Position numbers and translations under genes: made by a program | DNA from: Ascidia mentula | Lineage: Eukaryota; Chordata; Ascidiacea; Phlebobranchia; Ascidiidae | Assembly: GCA_947561715.1 (NCBI GenBank) | Contig: OX387205.1 | Span: 3,787,001-3,851,000 of the forward strand | Direction of reading: 5' to 3' | Length of the DNA: 64,000 nucleotides | The notes under the pieces: generated by a model | The model's database searches: none | What the model saw: the letters and a program-made list of their open reading frames with translations, nothing else | What the model was told of the DNA's origin: nothing | In this document: positions 21,101 to 33,318 of the stretch, one piece after another | Layout: the number at the start of each line of letters is the position of its first letter | Position numbering within the stretch: position 1 is the first letter of the stretch

Positions 21101-24100
21101 CAAGAAGGGGGGTAAGAACCGCTACGCCGCGGGTCGCAACTTTAAAATCGCGAAGCCACATTTCGTGAAAGTGCGGTTTCTCATTCGTCACAAACTTTCG
21201 CCCAAGCTTTCTATGTTTGGTGGCAACGGCTACACTGAGCACTCGACCAAGAATGACGAAGTTTACCTAAAATGTATTAGAATACGGGTTTTGTTTGTAT
21301 TCTTCTTGGTAATTGGTTGTTTTCTTGATTTTATTAAATTGGTTACTTAGTTTAATTAAATACAAATACATTATGCCTCATTAATGTTTACTTTCTAATA
21401 AGATCATGTATATACTTCATACGATATGCGTTTTTAGCTGATGTTTTCCTAAATATTGCTATCGGTTTGCTTGTTTTTTAAATTGTGTTTTTTACATTAA
21501 AACGCCGGTTATAAGCGTTGGTTACTTTGCCAGTACAGAAACGCAAGAAAACCAAATCAAATTTATAAATTTAGAAAGTAGAGTAGGAAAATCTGACTAT
21601 GGTGTTTCTGCAACTAACCAGCAAAATAATCAGCGCAGGTCCAGCAAAAGACCAGACAACACCATTTTCCACAGCCAACCAGCACCTAAATACAATGAAT
21701 TAGGCTTTATGGTTGGGTCGGTTTGACACCAACAACTAACTCTACCTGGTATCATTGTACGGTCTCTCTGTTGCAGTGCAAATCACAAATGAAAGGAAAA
21801 CAATCAGAAAAGGCATCAACCATCCGATGACGTAATATTTCCTCTCAAATACGGGTGTTTCCCGTGTTAGAACGATCAGTATTTTCCTAAAAGATTTTCA
21901 AAGATTTCAATTTTCGTTTAGGGAAAAAGTATCATTCCATACAAATTCACTGCGGGTTTGTTGGCAAAACAAGACACAGTAAAAGGTAAAAAATGAGTAC
22001 CTAATCACCCGCTAACTTATTTACAACCATTTCTTATCTGTCCTGAGCATAGCTTGAAACGTTTGGTCTTAGTGCCGTATTTATAGCATCGTTTCCAAAC
22101 CAGTGACTAGCCATTAGCGGTCCGCCAAGTTTTGTCACCAAACAGATACGTAAGTTACAAAGTTCACAGTTTGTATGTGACCGCGTCTTTTTGATTCTAA
22201 TTGTTAATGCTATAACCCAGTGGTGGGCATAGGTGCTATTGTGAGATTTATAAATATATAGAAACAATTCTCATAGTTGTCAAGGAAATTTGCCGCAATA
22301 TCTCAAAGTGGAAATATTGGGTTTAAAACCACTGACTTAAACCATATTGTTACGATTTAATTGGCAATATACAAAATCTTTGCAGTTTGAGTTTACTTGT
22401 ACAAGATAAATCCCTCCACCAACATCCAGCCAAACGAAACAAGCAACCCGAAATGAAGCAAAAGAGCCATCGTCGTGCACATTGCGTCATCGCCGGTGAC
22501 GTCATCTTCCAATGTTTTTTTACGTATTTGGCTGACGAGTAGCGTCGAGTATGTGATCAAGAGGCCGACAACCAAATGCAAATGGACTTTGATGCGATCA
22601 GATTTGAGGAAACTGTTAAACGCATTTAACTGAGGTTTTAAATGGTTGATAAGAATGACATTCGTTTAGTAGGTTTTACGTTCAAATATTTTATAATTGA
22701 TTCACTTGATGCAATGTGGCCTAGAGGCTGATCACTTTCATTGAAATACTCAATTATTCGGTAAATCTTGCTTTTCTTTTACTTATTAAAAAGCTGATAG
22801 ACATATATGTCTTTACAAAATATCTGTTTGATCTTAGCCTACTGAAACACAGTTTCACATATCGACATTAATGTAATGATATTTCTAAGGAATTGACCAA
22901 CCTTCTCAGGATAAAGTAGGTCAGTGCAGTCGTTATTAACGACAGAATACTGAAAGATTCCCCAATAACTGTAAGTATGAATATCGAGGCCTCGTGGTCA
23001 ACCGACAACTACAAGAAAATATTGTTAGATTTCGTTGGGAAAATAATCTTAATTCCGTTACATCATCCGAGGGAGTGTAGACGAGTAGAAGAACGGCAAA
23101 GTCAGTGGTGTGATTACATGCACACTGGTACACTCCCTCCTCTTGTGACTGACTTTCGTAGCAACCGCTGTCAGACCATATTGCTTCCTGCTCGTTGTAA
23201 ACAATATAGGAGCAGGTCTCAGATCGATTGATGGTGAGAACGTCGGAAAATTCGAACTAAAAACAAATGACTTCGCAGTTAAAAACAAATGTTTTTGTTT
23301 TGGGGAAAATAATACAAAGAACAGAAATGCTTTGTCTTTGAGTTAAAGCATTCAGGAATAAAAAGAAATAGAATAATTTGTTTAAGAAAAACGATTTGTT
23401 TTACTCCCAAACTGGAAGATATTGCAGTATCTTTTATTATCGCAGTATAGTTGTCAAACTTATTGGCTGGTTGGTATTTGGTTGTATTAAAACACAATGC
23501 ACAATTACAATGTGATTAGTAAATCAAATCTGGATCAAAAAAACCAAAGGCCCCTGGCAGGCTGTCGATCGCACACCGTATCAATAATAATGTATTAAAA
23601 TCCAAACACAGCGATCTTCAGACAGCTCAGATCGATTTATTTAGAGAAAAATATATTTCGCCTAAAACGGCATCATCAGTTTCTCCATTTACCAAAACTG
23701 CCAAAAAGGAAAAACAGAAAGGAAAAAGTCAAGAATCTAACGCAAAAAGGTTACGCAAGCTAAAAATTAATAAAAACTATAAAAATATTCAGGTTTCAAG
23801 CATAATGCACAATTACATTTCATGAACGCTCAAATCGAGAAACAATCTCGACAGTTTTAAAACTTGATTGTTTCTGTTATAAATTACTTTTGGGAGATAA
23901 AATTGGACTGGAGTTGGAATGCTTTTGCCATTTATCCGCAAGGTGGCGGTAACGATCGGTGTGGCAATTCTCCACGAAGCTTCTTCATCGAGTTTAACCA
24001 ACTTGACGTGTGTTCGTCCATTGCTTGTAGTCACCTACAAGTAAACAAATCTTTCTAAGCCTATCTATAATTCATTGCACTAATGTATGGTTTAAAACTA

Positions 24101-27100
24101 AAGGGCTTCGTGAACCGCGAACCGCGAACCGGTTGTTCCAGTGATCAACAACCATATGTGTAGGCCTATGTTTCACTTCGAGCACTGTATTCCCACGGTT
24201 ACTATGGAATGCTGCTAATGAGAGAACCGGATGCTAAAATATTTCAATCACCCAACAGTCTAACAAGATTTATATATAAAATAGGAGAAGAACCTTATTA
24301 TTATTATCCGCATAAATTATCCAATTTTTTACCGGCATATAGCGTAACATATAAATCATATTAATACGAAATGTGAAGAATTTATACAAATTGCCTGTTG
24401 CAAATTTTGCCTTAAGCTGCACCAAATCTTCCATACAAAATCCTTTTTCCGAAAACATTTAGCTTTGCATTCCGATGTGCTAAGTAACGAATACACAAAT
24501 TTACTTACAAATGACGGGGCCATTTTTACAGCTGCTTCCTGGTGATGTTTGGCAGTCGAAGAATGAACGGCGAAAACAAACGCTGACGTTTCATTTCCTT
24601 CAGTACAGAGTAAACATGGATATTCGGCATAAGAAGTTCTGTTAGATTTTTCAAATCTAGAGCGACTACATTATGGTTTTATTGCGCATGTCTAGGAATT
24701 CATAGGACCATTAACCAGTGTTTTATTTGTGGTAATACATAGGCGCTTCTTGCAGCGTCCGATCTTCTTGCAATTACGGAAACTGGACTGATCTGGTGGT
24801 GTTTGAAAACTTAAAAACGTTTCTATTTACCAACCTGTGAGTACATCAAGGGTGGGTGCGAGGGTAATTTGAGTCCCCTTCTCCACATTTTCCGGCTGAA
24901 AAGTCGCAGCTTCCACGATGTCATTATAATCTGCTTGTGGTTGCGCCAGGACGATTCGGACCTCTGAAAAACGTGGATATGTAAATCAAGCAGTGGTGAA
25001 AGTAAGCCAGAACGGTTGGGAAACGGAACGCCGTTTTGGTGAATAATCATTGCCGGTACGGCGTTCTGGCCAGAATCTAACATCATTTTGGTAACTTAAT
25101 TTATTTTGAAAACAGATTGGTTTATTTTGCCGTGTAGATGTTATCGTTATGGTAAGGTTTTTATATTTTTACCATCACACTTAGATGAAACATTTATCAA
25201 ATGTTTTGTCGTTTTGTTCGCATAGGGATACAGAAACTGAAACAAGAACCAAGGTATAAACTACCTAGAAAGTAGTGCTAAACTGCACGGTATTTGTGGA
25301 GATATACCTGACAATCGGTACATGCGTAGCAGAATGCGTCAAGAACATGTATATATCAAATAACATGTATATCCAAAGACGGTGGTTGACTGTGGCTTGT
25401 TGAAACCGATACAATTTGTAACATTTACTTTAACAGTAGAGATATTTGCCTTGAAAACTAAAAATTTTGATTTTAGTCTTACCACTGGTGTTGGTTTTAT
25501 AATTCAACTGTTTGACGGCCGAGTAAACTTCTTCTTTGCCTTGCTCTTCCATAAATTTATCGGCAAGTTGTTCGGCCAGAGTGTTTACCGCTCTTATTGA
25601 TTGGTACTGGAAAAAAATACTTTCTTTTCAAAAAAAGTTTATGTTAACATCTACTAGTGAGTATAAAGAGACTGGCCCATGTTGTTATTAACACTGTCAT
25701 GTTAAAATAGGACGTTTCGACAAAAACTTATGTCATCATCAGTTTGACTAACGCGATTGGTGTAGCTCCATCATTATAAGGAGCTGACCTGACCGACGTC
25801 ACAGATAAGGCTCGCGCGGGTGGTGACGTCATTTTGCTATCGGCCACACACCACATCTACTAGTGTTTTGGACAGTTGCGGGATTCAAAATTTTTTGTAA
25901 GAAGGGATTCTATGGAAACCAATTAAAACATTTAAAGCAATGTCGCCATTTCCAACAACCGGTTTGCAAGTTATCCTGGGTTCATTAAAAAGTTATTTTA
26001 GGACGAAATATAATTTTGATAACATACCTGACCATTAATATTCACGCTATTAACAGCTGTCGCGTCGGCATCCTCTGACTGCAATGCATCAACTATTGGC
26101 AGCGTGTTTTCGAGTAAAGTTTCTAGTTCTGTGAAGGTGGCGGTGGATAGTGCCGCAGCGGTTCCGTTTGTTTCTTCCCCAGCTCCAACTATCTTATCCA
26201 AAACATCAAGTGCGGCTTCGACACCTTGCGGGCCTAGAGAAGTCATACTCCCGCCGAACACGATATCGAACTCCTCAATTTTGCGCTCAATTTGCTAGTG
26301 AACATTTCACAGAAATTGCGTTTAAAATATATTTCTACTATTTACTTACGCTTGTTTCCAAAGCATGCGAACCTAATCATACGTTACGCAAAGCAAGCAC
26401 TGAACAAATTTATTTTAAAGCAATACAATATACAACGGACTTTTTATGGTTATGGCACGTCAGTGTTTAGCAATATATCACAAACAAGACTGTATTTTCA
26501 TGTTGTTCTTACCGCCATTGGGGACTTTGCATCTTCAGTAGCTAGTTCAGTGGCAGCGTTCGGTGGATATTCACAAATGTATGGAAGAGATCGTGCACAA
26601 GGACTTGTGTACCAGTAATCTGTCAAGCAAACACTTTATTGCAATGTACATACAACCAAAAAGAAAGATAAGATACAGATACAAATTGTAAGTCGTAGTA
26701 ACGAGCAACTATGTAGGTTGAATACATTACCCTGTTCCCCAGTTGCGTTGAAATACACGCATGGCCCAAAGAATGTGAAATTCCTGTCGATATTAAATCG
26801 ATGAAAATCCGTAAAACTTTGATCAGATTCTTCTCCGTCTGGGTCTTCGTATACCAGCTCGTAATCCGAGTCATCAACAAAATCGAATTTACTCCAACTG
26901 TAAGGAACAGTATTTTAACTGTATTTAATTGTTCAGTGGTTAAAGTATTCAAAATCCTCGATGCAAACCATTTTGAAACTGCGCAAATAGACCAGATAGG
27001 ACCAATTGTATAAAATTATTCCAGAGAAGTAATATGTAATTTTTCTACAAAGGACAGATTATATAGGAAGCCGTATCAGTCTTCTCAAACTGAACTGTCC

Positions 27101-30100
27101 TTTAGTGGCATTGGCAGTAAAACTTTGATTGATTAATTTGGTTTTAATTACCAGCTTTTGTGAGTTTTCTACGTTAATCAGGTGTTAATAAAGAAGATGG
27201 AGCATAACTCACGGTATTGCCTCATAAACAATAGCCCATATATGAACAACGAACATTCATTAGGCTATATTGCATAGAGAATGACTGCACAAAACAGCGG
27301 AATTATATGGGTTGTATTATTTGTACTAAAGATACTCTACGGAGTAATAAATTGCACCTGAACATGTGAAGATAGAAATAGAGTTGTGTTTCTCGCGGCG
27401 TCGTCGCGTTAAGATTTAAGCTGTCGCGTGTCGCTTTGATGTCGCAATAATCCAGTGTGAAATTCACCACTCCGTTAACTGCGTCGCCTTTCGACATGAT
27501 GTAATACCCGTTGGTGACTTTTACAAACATGTCCAGAAAAGGGATTTCGATTTTCAGATGCTCGTCCAAGGTTTCCATGTTGCTCTTCATCTCTTTAGCG
27601 AGCTCGGAGAGGATCACGATCTCCCTGCAGTTCCGGACCCTCGAGGGACTGTAAAGGTGGGAATAATCTGATGGAGCATCTTCGTCATCTTCACTCTTGC
27701 TCTTTAACTTTTCGTGGAGCTCGCGCGCCTCCTCGAAGTCCGACTTGTCCCGTATAGTTTCGAGTAGCGAGTACTCGCACACAAATATACGTTTCTCTTC
27801 GCAGTGCTGGATTTTATAGAGAGGGGCTTCCTTTGTGGGATCCTCTACGTTTTCTGTAAATTCCGGTTCTTGTGGAAGGTCCTCTTCATCTTCATCACGA
27901 TTATTTGCTTGGGAACCAAACGATTGCCCTGGGGATCCCGGTGTTGATTGTTGCGGTTCGTACAATACCTATAGTTACCAAGAGATTTTATTGACTGAGA
28001 ATTTCCGGCAGCTTATGTACAGCCATTATGCCGAGGAACTTACACAGCCGTACAAAGAAAACTTTACGAGTTGAATTCGAGAAAACTACACAAATGGCCT
28101 TAAATAAGAATTACAAATTGGAAAACCGGTAAAGAAATATTATGCTACTTTTGCTGTCACGGATACAACAATTTAAACAGGACTGCACTTCTGGAATAAA
28201 TTAACCACTTTATTCTTCCGACGTTGTTTGGTTGTTGTCCAAAGTAAATAAATTGTTACTGACGCTGTCAGGCATGTTTTATTGCTGAATACTGCTCTTC
28301 TGGTAAATTTTATTGTATTTACGTTTCTCGACGTTTTGGCTATTATGCAACAGCCTTCATCAGGAGGTATGAAATGCGAATCAAGCAAAGTTAATATCCA
28401 AAGTACATCTTCCCGTTGACTTACCTCCAAACATGCGCGATCCGACAAGAGGGAAGAATCGAATACAATGGAAGGTTGTAGGTTTGTGTAGTTCAGTGTT
28501 CGGCCGAGGCGATCAACAAATTCCATCGTCAAATCTTCTGAACTTCGACCATCAATCCAATATCCCCGATATGCGGGGCGGTTGGACGTTACAGCACTGG
28601 AAGTCACAAAACGTGAGATTTTATTGAATGTAGTTGATTTTTAGGAATATCAGACGGGGTCACGGGAACACCAAACCATTACTGCACTCTCATCTGTTTG
28701 TTCTTCCGCAAAAAATACAACAAATTTGTTTCAAAAAAAATTCTTTTTAGTATTATATGTTTCCAGGTGGTCAAAATCTACTTTCAGATTTTGTTATTGG
28801 CTACATTACCTAGATAGTTTATTTAATATAGTCTTGACAAAGTGGGTGATGCCAAATGATTAAAATACACTCTAGGAAAAGTTAAAAAGTCATTGCTTTG
28901 TGTCGAAGGGGCAAAAGCTTCGGGAATTCGAAGCAAAAAAATTTATGACGCACCCTGGAACGTGTTGCAGGACATCATGTGTCACAGTTTCCACAAATCT
29001 GCTAGTTGCCTCGTCATCAATACGGACAATGTGTCCCCCGCTGTCCGAACAGTAGGAGCTGGCGTCCTGCCACGTCATCGGTGACGTCACTATTTGGTAA
29101 CAGACGTCGTGTCGGTGGAAACCGGTGAGGCATCGATCGAAGTAGGAGGCGAGAGCTACACAGAGTAATAGTTGTAAGTGAAATCTCTGACGGTTTCAAC
29201 TAAACCTTGTCAACTAAACAGAGTAAACTAAAAATAACTTCTGTTTTTTGCCATGTTAAGAAAAAAAATTAAATGAGAATGTTTTAGACGCCTGAACTAG
29301 ATAACCTTCATGGTTTTATCGGTCTCCATGTTATTTCTTTTGTGGATTGTTCATCTGCGTAGATATTTTTGAGCAAACCACACATGATTTGATTTGATTT
29401 GACGTATTCCTTTGTGGACATTGCGATTTATCCTCATACCAACGTTTCGTATAACAACGCATACAAAATCTTGCAAAATAATGATACCTATTTGCAAAAG
29501 TACATCGCAATACGGCAACATCTGCAAAGATCTGAAGAGTCAGCATACTTAATGCAGGAACGTGGGCGCCAGTCCAGTAATGAGAAGATTCTTGAGAGTG
29601 TTTCCTATTTGCCGCCAACCATTCGTCCACCGGAACAGAGTTATTCCTCATTCTCATCGATTTTCCTTTGCTCAATCGACAATTCGCATCCGCAATCCTC
29701 CAAGGTTCTGCATCAAATATAGGCCGTATTTAGTTCGCATTTTTATACACAACCACATGTCAAACAGGAATATAAATGGGCTGTTTGCTTATATTGCACG
29801 AATTACTGTTGGAAAGGTGGGCGTTGTGCCAATTACATTTTTTGTACGTTTGATTTCGAAAACTCATATAGTACGACAGAAAGTCGGGCATAGAAATCGT
29901 ATGAGTTAACATAATAATTTATTGATGCGACTTTTTTTAAACAAGTTGCTGGTCAAAATTTATGTCAGTACAATAAATATTCTCTTTACAAATCTCATGA
30001 AGGTAAAGAAACGTTCATGTCCATTCCAGGCGACTAAAGCGAAATATGTCGCAATACTGTGATATTAATTATACCTGGTTTTGACTCGAGCCGGTCGCAA

Positions 30101-30267
30101 AACTTTCCATTTTTGATCCAATGTTTCTCAGAAGGGCAATCTATATCGTTTACTTCACTTTGAACTCCCGCCACCAAAAGCCCCAGAACCTGCACAAGTT
30201 GGAGACTCTTTACAATTTGATTCCCTTTGCCGCCGCATATTGCGTGGGAGCAAGAGTACGAAGGCAT
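18116..30267 (-). CDS. Adhesion GPCR with C-type-lectin-like domains, GAIN/GPS and long tail (22 exons, ~1510 aa)
   Basis: Exons 5' to 3': 30075-30267, 29549-29707, 28954-29155, 28425-28596, 27358-27968, 26731-26897, 26513-26619, 26028-26294, 25483-25606, 24835-24963, 24509-24597, 23888-24034, 23062-23256, 22902-23008, 22397-22612, 21746-21886, 21619-21685, 21021-21266, 20257-20349, 19648-19803, 18682-19250, 18116-18491; every phase agrees. A signal-like start (LQLVQVLGLLVAG) leads into a CTLD N-half (WRIADANC...YWTGA), a CTLD (CYQIV...TWQDASSYC...YWIDGR...CEEKRIFVCEYS, about 120-309, with an acidic insert), and a CTLD-like third (...YWYTSPCARSLPYICEY, about 390-525). GAIN covers about 538-850, with GPS cysteines 804, 821, 834, 836. 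TM1 is HEASIFILTVIGESFSIL, TM5 CWL...WSFAGP, TM6 TWIFGF, and TM7 GFYLFLFYVVFNP. The tail of about 365 residues is S/E-rich. Ligand unknown. The true start could lie further upstream. Confidence 0.85.
20851..21000 (+). repeat. tRNA-derived SINE, copy 1
   Basis: The head is tRNA-like, with an A-box-like GCAGCTCAGTTTGTAGAGC and a B-box-like GTGAGTTCAAACCTCACC followed by CGGGA. It continues into a non-tRNA body (TTTTTTAGATCTTGCTCCGA...GGGATGATCCAACTAGGC). The same B-box and body recur at about 59240. The cloverleaf is imperfect and no intact tRNA ends are seen, so I call a SINE and not a tRNA gene. It lies in an intron of the lectin-type GPCR, antisense to the gene. Confidence 0.7.
23651..23680 (-). 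other. Hammerhead-like hairpin motif (locus 2)
   Basis: The minus strand reads CTGATGA-T, then GCC, a six-base loop, GGC, then GAAAT. It has the same layout as the loci at 10701, 25711, 28331 and 41080/41240, but with its own stem and loop bases. It lies in the GPCR intron between 23257 and 23887. Confidence 0.5.
25660..25852 (+). mobile_element. 193-bp short element with 13-bp target duplication (single-arm form)
   Basis: ACATCTACTAGTG occurs at 25647-25659 and again at 25853-25865, exactly bracketing this segment. The element starts AGTATAAAGAGACTGGCCCAT and includes the hammerhead-like hairpin (25711-25743, minus strand: CTGATGA-T, stem GACA/TGTC, GAAAC). Its sequence matches one arm of the palindromic element in the ASPM intron at 41027-41330. 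A long, irregular duplication fits a target-primed retrotransposon or SINE-like insertion better than a cut-and-paste transposon. It lies in an intron of the lectin-type GPCR. Confidence 0.8.
28331..28363 (-). other. Hammerhead-like hairpin motif (locus 3)
   Basis: The minus strand reads CTGATGA-A, then the stem GGCT/AGCC around a GTTGCATAAT loop, then AAAACGTC. The loop matches locus 1 (10701) while the stem differs by compensating changes (GGTC/GACC there). It lies in the GPCR intron between 27969 and 28424. Confidence 0.5.
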
Positions 30268-31601
30268 GCCCGATGAACAAAGCAAATTCCAAAATTGAAA
30301 AAGATCGCATTGGCACTTGTGGCGCTCGTCATAGAAAATCTAAAGGTTATTCCAGCGTCACCCTGCCCACACTTAAACGCTTCCGATTTTTTTACACTGT
30401 GTGTTCGTTGTCGTGTTTGGGCAAAAATAGAAACAATGAATGGATGAGTAAATGGCAGGTATTCTTCACTTGCGTTTTATTAAAACAAACGTAATCATTC
30501 TTACCAGCAAATACCTCCGTCTTGTCATTATTCTCTATCTTGCTCCCATATTTTGACAAACAATAACAACTCTTGTTTTGCAGAAATCAACATAAACACT
30601 TTTCTATCATTTTTACCCATGCACACTCAAATAAAATCGACACAATAAGAAAACTAAAATTCAATTTTTTTTAAAATTTAGTGCGCATTACCAACATCTG
30701 GTAAAAAAGCACTTCCCAATCTTATCCAGTGACGTAATTTAATTGACACTTTCGTACTGTATATTGTCTCTACAAACTGGCATGACTTCATATATACCAT
30801 AAAATCACGGTTCATTTAAAAGCATCAAGTATGTCAATAAAATCTTACACACGAAAGGTTTTTACGACTTCTTCATAGTAATTACCTTCCTCGCATATCT
30901 ACATTTAACAAGTCGCTAACTCAGGTTGGGAAAACTTTGGTGTTAGGTGACAAGTTAGACCCTCCCCACCCCTCGCTGTTTCACGTGTGGTAGCTTAACT
31001 CTTCGCCTGGTCCTTCACAATGCTTGGAAACTGTTTGGTTCACAACGGGGCGTCATTTAACATAGCGACCTGCCGTCAACTCGGGGGGCGCAAATAGAAT
31101 CACAAAAGGTACCGAATTAATAATTTATGGTTTCGTTAAGTTGTTTTGTTGGTTACAGGAAACAATCTAATTCGTAACCTATCGTTATTGACTTTTTGCA
31201 TGAATATCAAACGTCAATGAGGTCAAGATAATTACAATATTCCGCTTCTAAATTTACTCAGAGAAAGCTGCATGTTTACTTATAATTTTTGCCTGTTTTT
31301 CCAAAGTCCGTTTTTGTGACGAATTTTAACAACAACAGGCTTTTTCATTCGCGTAAGTCTTGCTTTGCATTTTGTGAAACATGTAAGTCTCAATTGTAAG
31401 TCAATTAGTTAGTTTGTCTATTACATTACTCACTATAACGCTCATTTCTGTATTCAAACCTTATACTAACTAATTTGACGTCGCTCTACATACAATATCA
31501 CGAAGCTTAGATTCTGTATGAAACTAATTTTAACGAGAACTCCTGAGATTGTATCGTGTGGAACCGTCGCTAACACCCAGTTAGACATTGGAATCGTCAA
31601 C
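30268..31601. other. Divergent intergenic region between GPCR and secreted-peptide genes
   Basis: The lectin-type GPCR starts leftward at 30267 and the small secreted-peptide gene starts rightward at 31602, so this interval should hold both promoters. A GC-richer island occurs at about 30950-31095 (CCCTCCCCACCCCTCGC and GGGGGGCGCA). No TATA element can be assigned with confidence and no exon was recognised. Confidence 0.45.
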
Positions 31602-31935
31602 ATGAAGAAGGTAAGTAGAACCACACAAACAGTAGGAAACAACCCGCTCGTTACAAATTCAGATAATTAGCGCGAGTGCTTTCCTGGTGTTCATCCCTCC
31701 TATTTGCCCAGCTTGTCACTTAAACTTTCTCGAGCACTGTGGCGCTAATCGTCCCGCGGCGGAAACAATGCCCAGGCGCTGGAGCTACGTTGATTGTGCA
31801 AGTTGGACCGACAAACCCAAGCTAGTCCTCAAGGATACATTCGACTCGAGGAGATGTCAGAGTGCTCAGGGTCCTGACACCGAGCTGGCGAGAGCGTTAG
31901 AACGGGTTTTTGAGGCGCCCGCCTTGAAGTTGTAA
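31602..31935 (+). CDS. Small secreted cysteine-containing peptide (2 exons, 93 aa)
   Basis: Exon 1 is ATG AAG AAG at 31602-31610, followed by a GTAAGT donor. Exon 2 is 31663-31935 after ATTCAG and ends in TAA. Joined, the protein begins MKKIISASAFLVFIPPICPAC, a convincing signal peptide, and continues with a hydrophilic region of about 70 residues. That region has four spaced cysteines counting from PAC (PACH, EHCG, VDCAS, RRCQS) and two dibasic sites (PRRW, SRRC). The reading frame across the intron is what produces the signal peptide, which supports the model. I do not recognise the family; a peptide hormone precursor or defence peptide are possibilities. It stands between a GPCR and ASPM with its own promoter space. 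Confidence 0.6.
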
Positions 31936-33318
31936 ATGTTGACAGGCCGTTCCGATGTTGCTACATGATCATGGGTGATTATAGCATGCAACCCTTGAAG
32001 GTACACGACCAGAAAAAAACCCGAGCTCAAAAAAACAAATGTCTGTTTCTCCTTTAGAGGTAATTTTCAGTGAAACAAACAAAATCTTTAAATTATAAAT
32101 TTTTGTTCTTTTATGATTGCATCTATATTTTCTGGTCCGTTATTTCATTGTGGAAATACTGTATTTTGATTTCTCTCTTGAAGAAACGAGCATATATGCT
32201 CAAATTTAACAGAAAAACAACACAACAACAAATTAATACATGGTGAATTTACAAACTTTACGAAATTCAAAACTCATATAAAACATTGAGTAACTTTTAC
32301 CGACCACAAACTTTGTTGTGGCGATGTACGATTCGTATTGCAACCATCAACCATGGCAACTAAAGACTTGCGTCATTTGGTCTTTTGTTGTTCTGCTACC
32401 AGATAAGTGAGAGCTTTATTTTTAGGCGGTTTCCATAAATACCGCATTTAAGAATGGGTACTATCCAATAGCGGGCACGCTTCGGAGCCAATACTTGACC
32501 CTCAAGAAGCACTGCCCAATGTAAGTCCTTGACGTCAATTGGAAATTTTTGTTTCTTGTTTGTTGAGGCAGTTACTTAACATTGTTAGGCTACGATTGCA
32601 AAAAAACGGGCAAAAAAGCTTTCATATTGCCAACAATTCGCTTTGGAACAATTTTGAGTTGATTATTTGTTGAAGTATATGACTTTGATTGATTTCAATT
32701 AAATTTCAATTAATTTTTTTTTTGTACAAAGTAAAGAAGATTGCAATTTAGTTAAATTATATTCAGAATTTGCGCATCCCCTATATTAAAGACTTCGCAA
32801 TTTATGTTTCCATGTGATTGATCATGCATAGAATTCATCCCGGCCTGTGATTGGCCGAAACCTGCAGCGCTTAGCTTAAATGTTGAAAACAAACTCTTCA
32901 CTGCCACTGCCATAAGTGTTTTTTGTTTTTGTTCGATATAAAAGCGCGTGCGTTTCAAACGAAGTGCTGATATTCATTGGAGTGATGAAATGCTGGTTGT
33001 GATTTATGGGAATTTATAATTGCCGAAATACATATCGAAAAAAGTTACAGGTAAAAAGGAGTAAACGAAAAATTGGAGAATATTCGTATAGACCTACTCT
33101 GCCTACTCATGTGGTGTCCATGTTTCTGTCTGTACTTTTATTGCTGCTAATTAATTCAATTTCTTCAATTCACCGTGTCCGTCTCTGGTCTATTTTTATA
33201 ATGCTTATAGACTACTAGTCTCTTACAAAAGCAGTGCACCAGCAAGCATTATAATTAATGGTGACTGTCATTGTTAATCTTACTGCTACCATCAGGTGGA
33301 CGTTACTGTCAAGCAATC
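31936..33318. other. Intergenic region before ASPM, with a possible untranslated exon
   Basis: The 32426-32520 stretch is bounded by TTATTTTTAG and GTAAGT and looks like a 95-nt exon. It contains only a very short ATG-initiated frame. It could splice to the acceptor CATCAG at 33291-33295 as a 5' untranslated exon of ASPM. No other exon was recognised, and the remainder is AT-rich. Confidence 0.35.
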
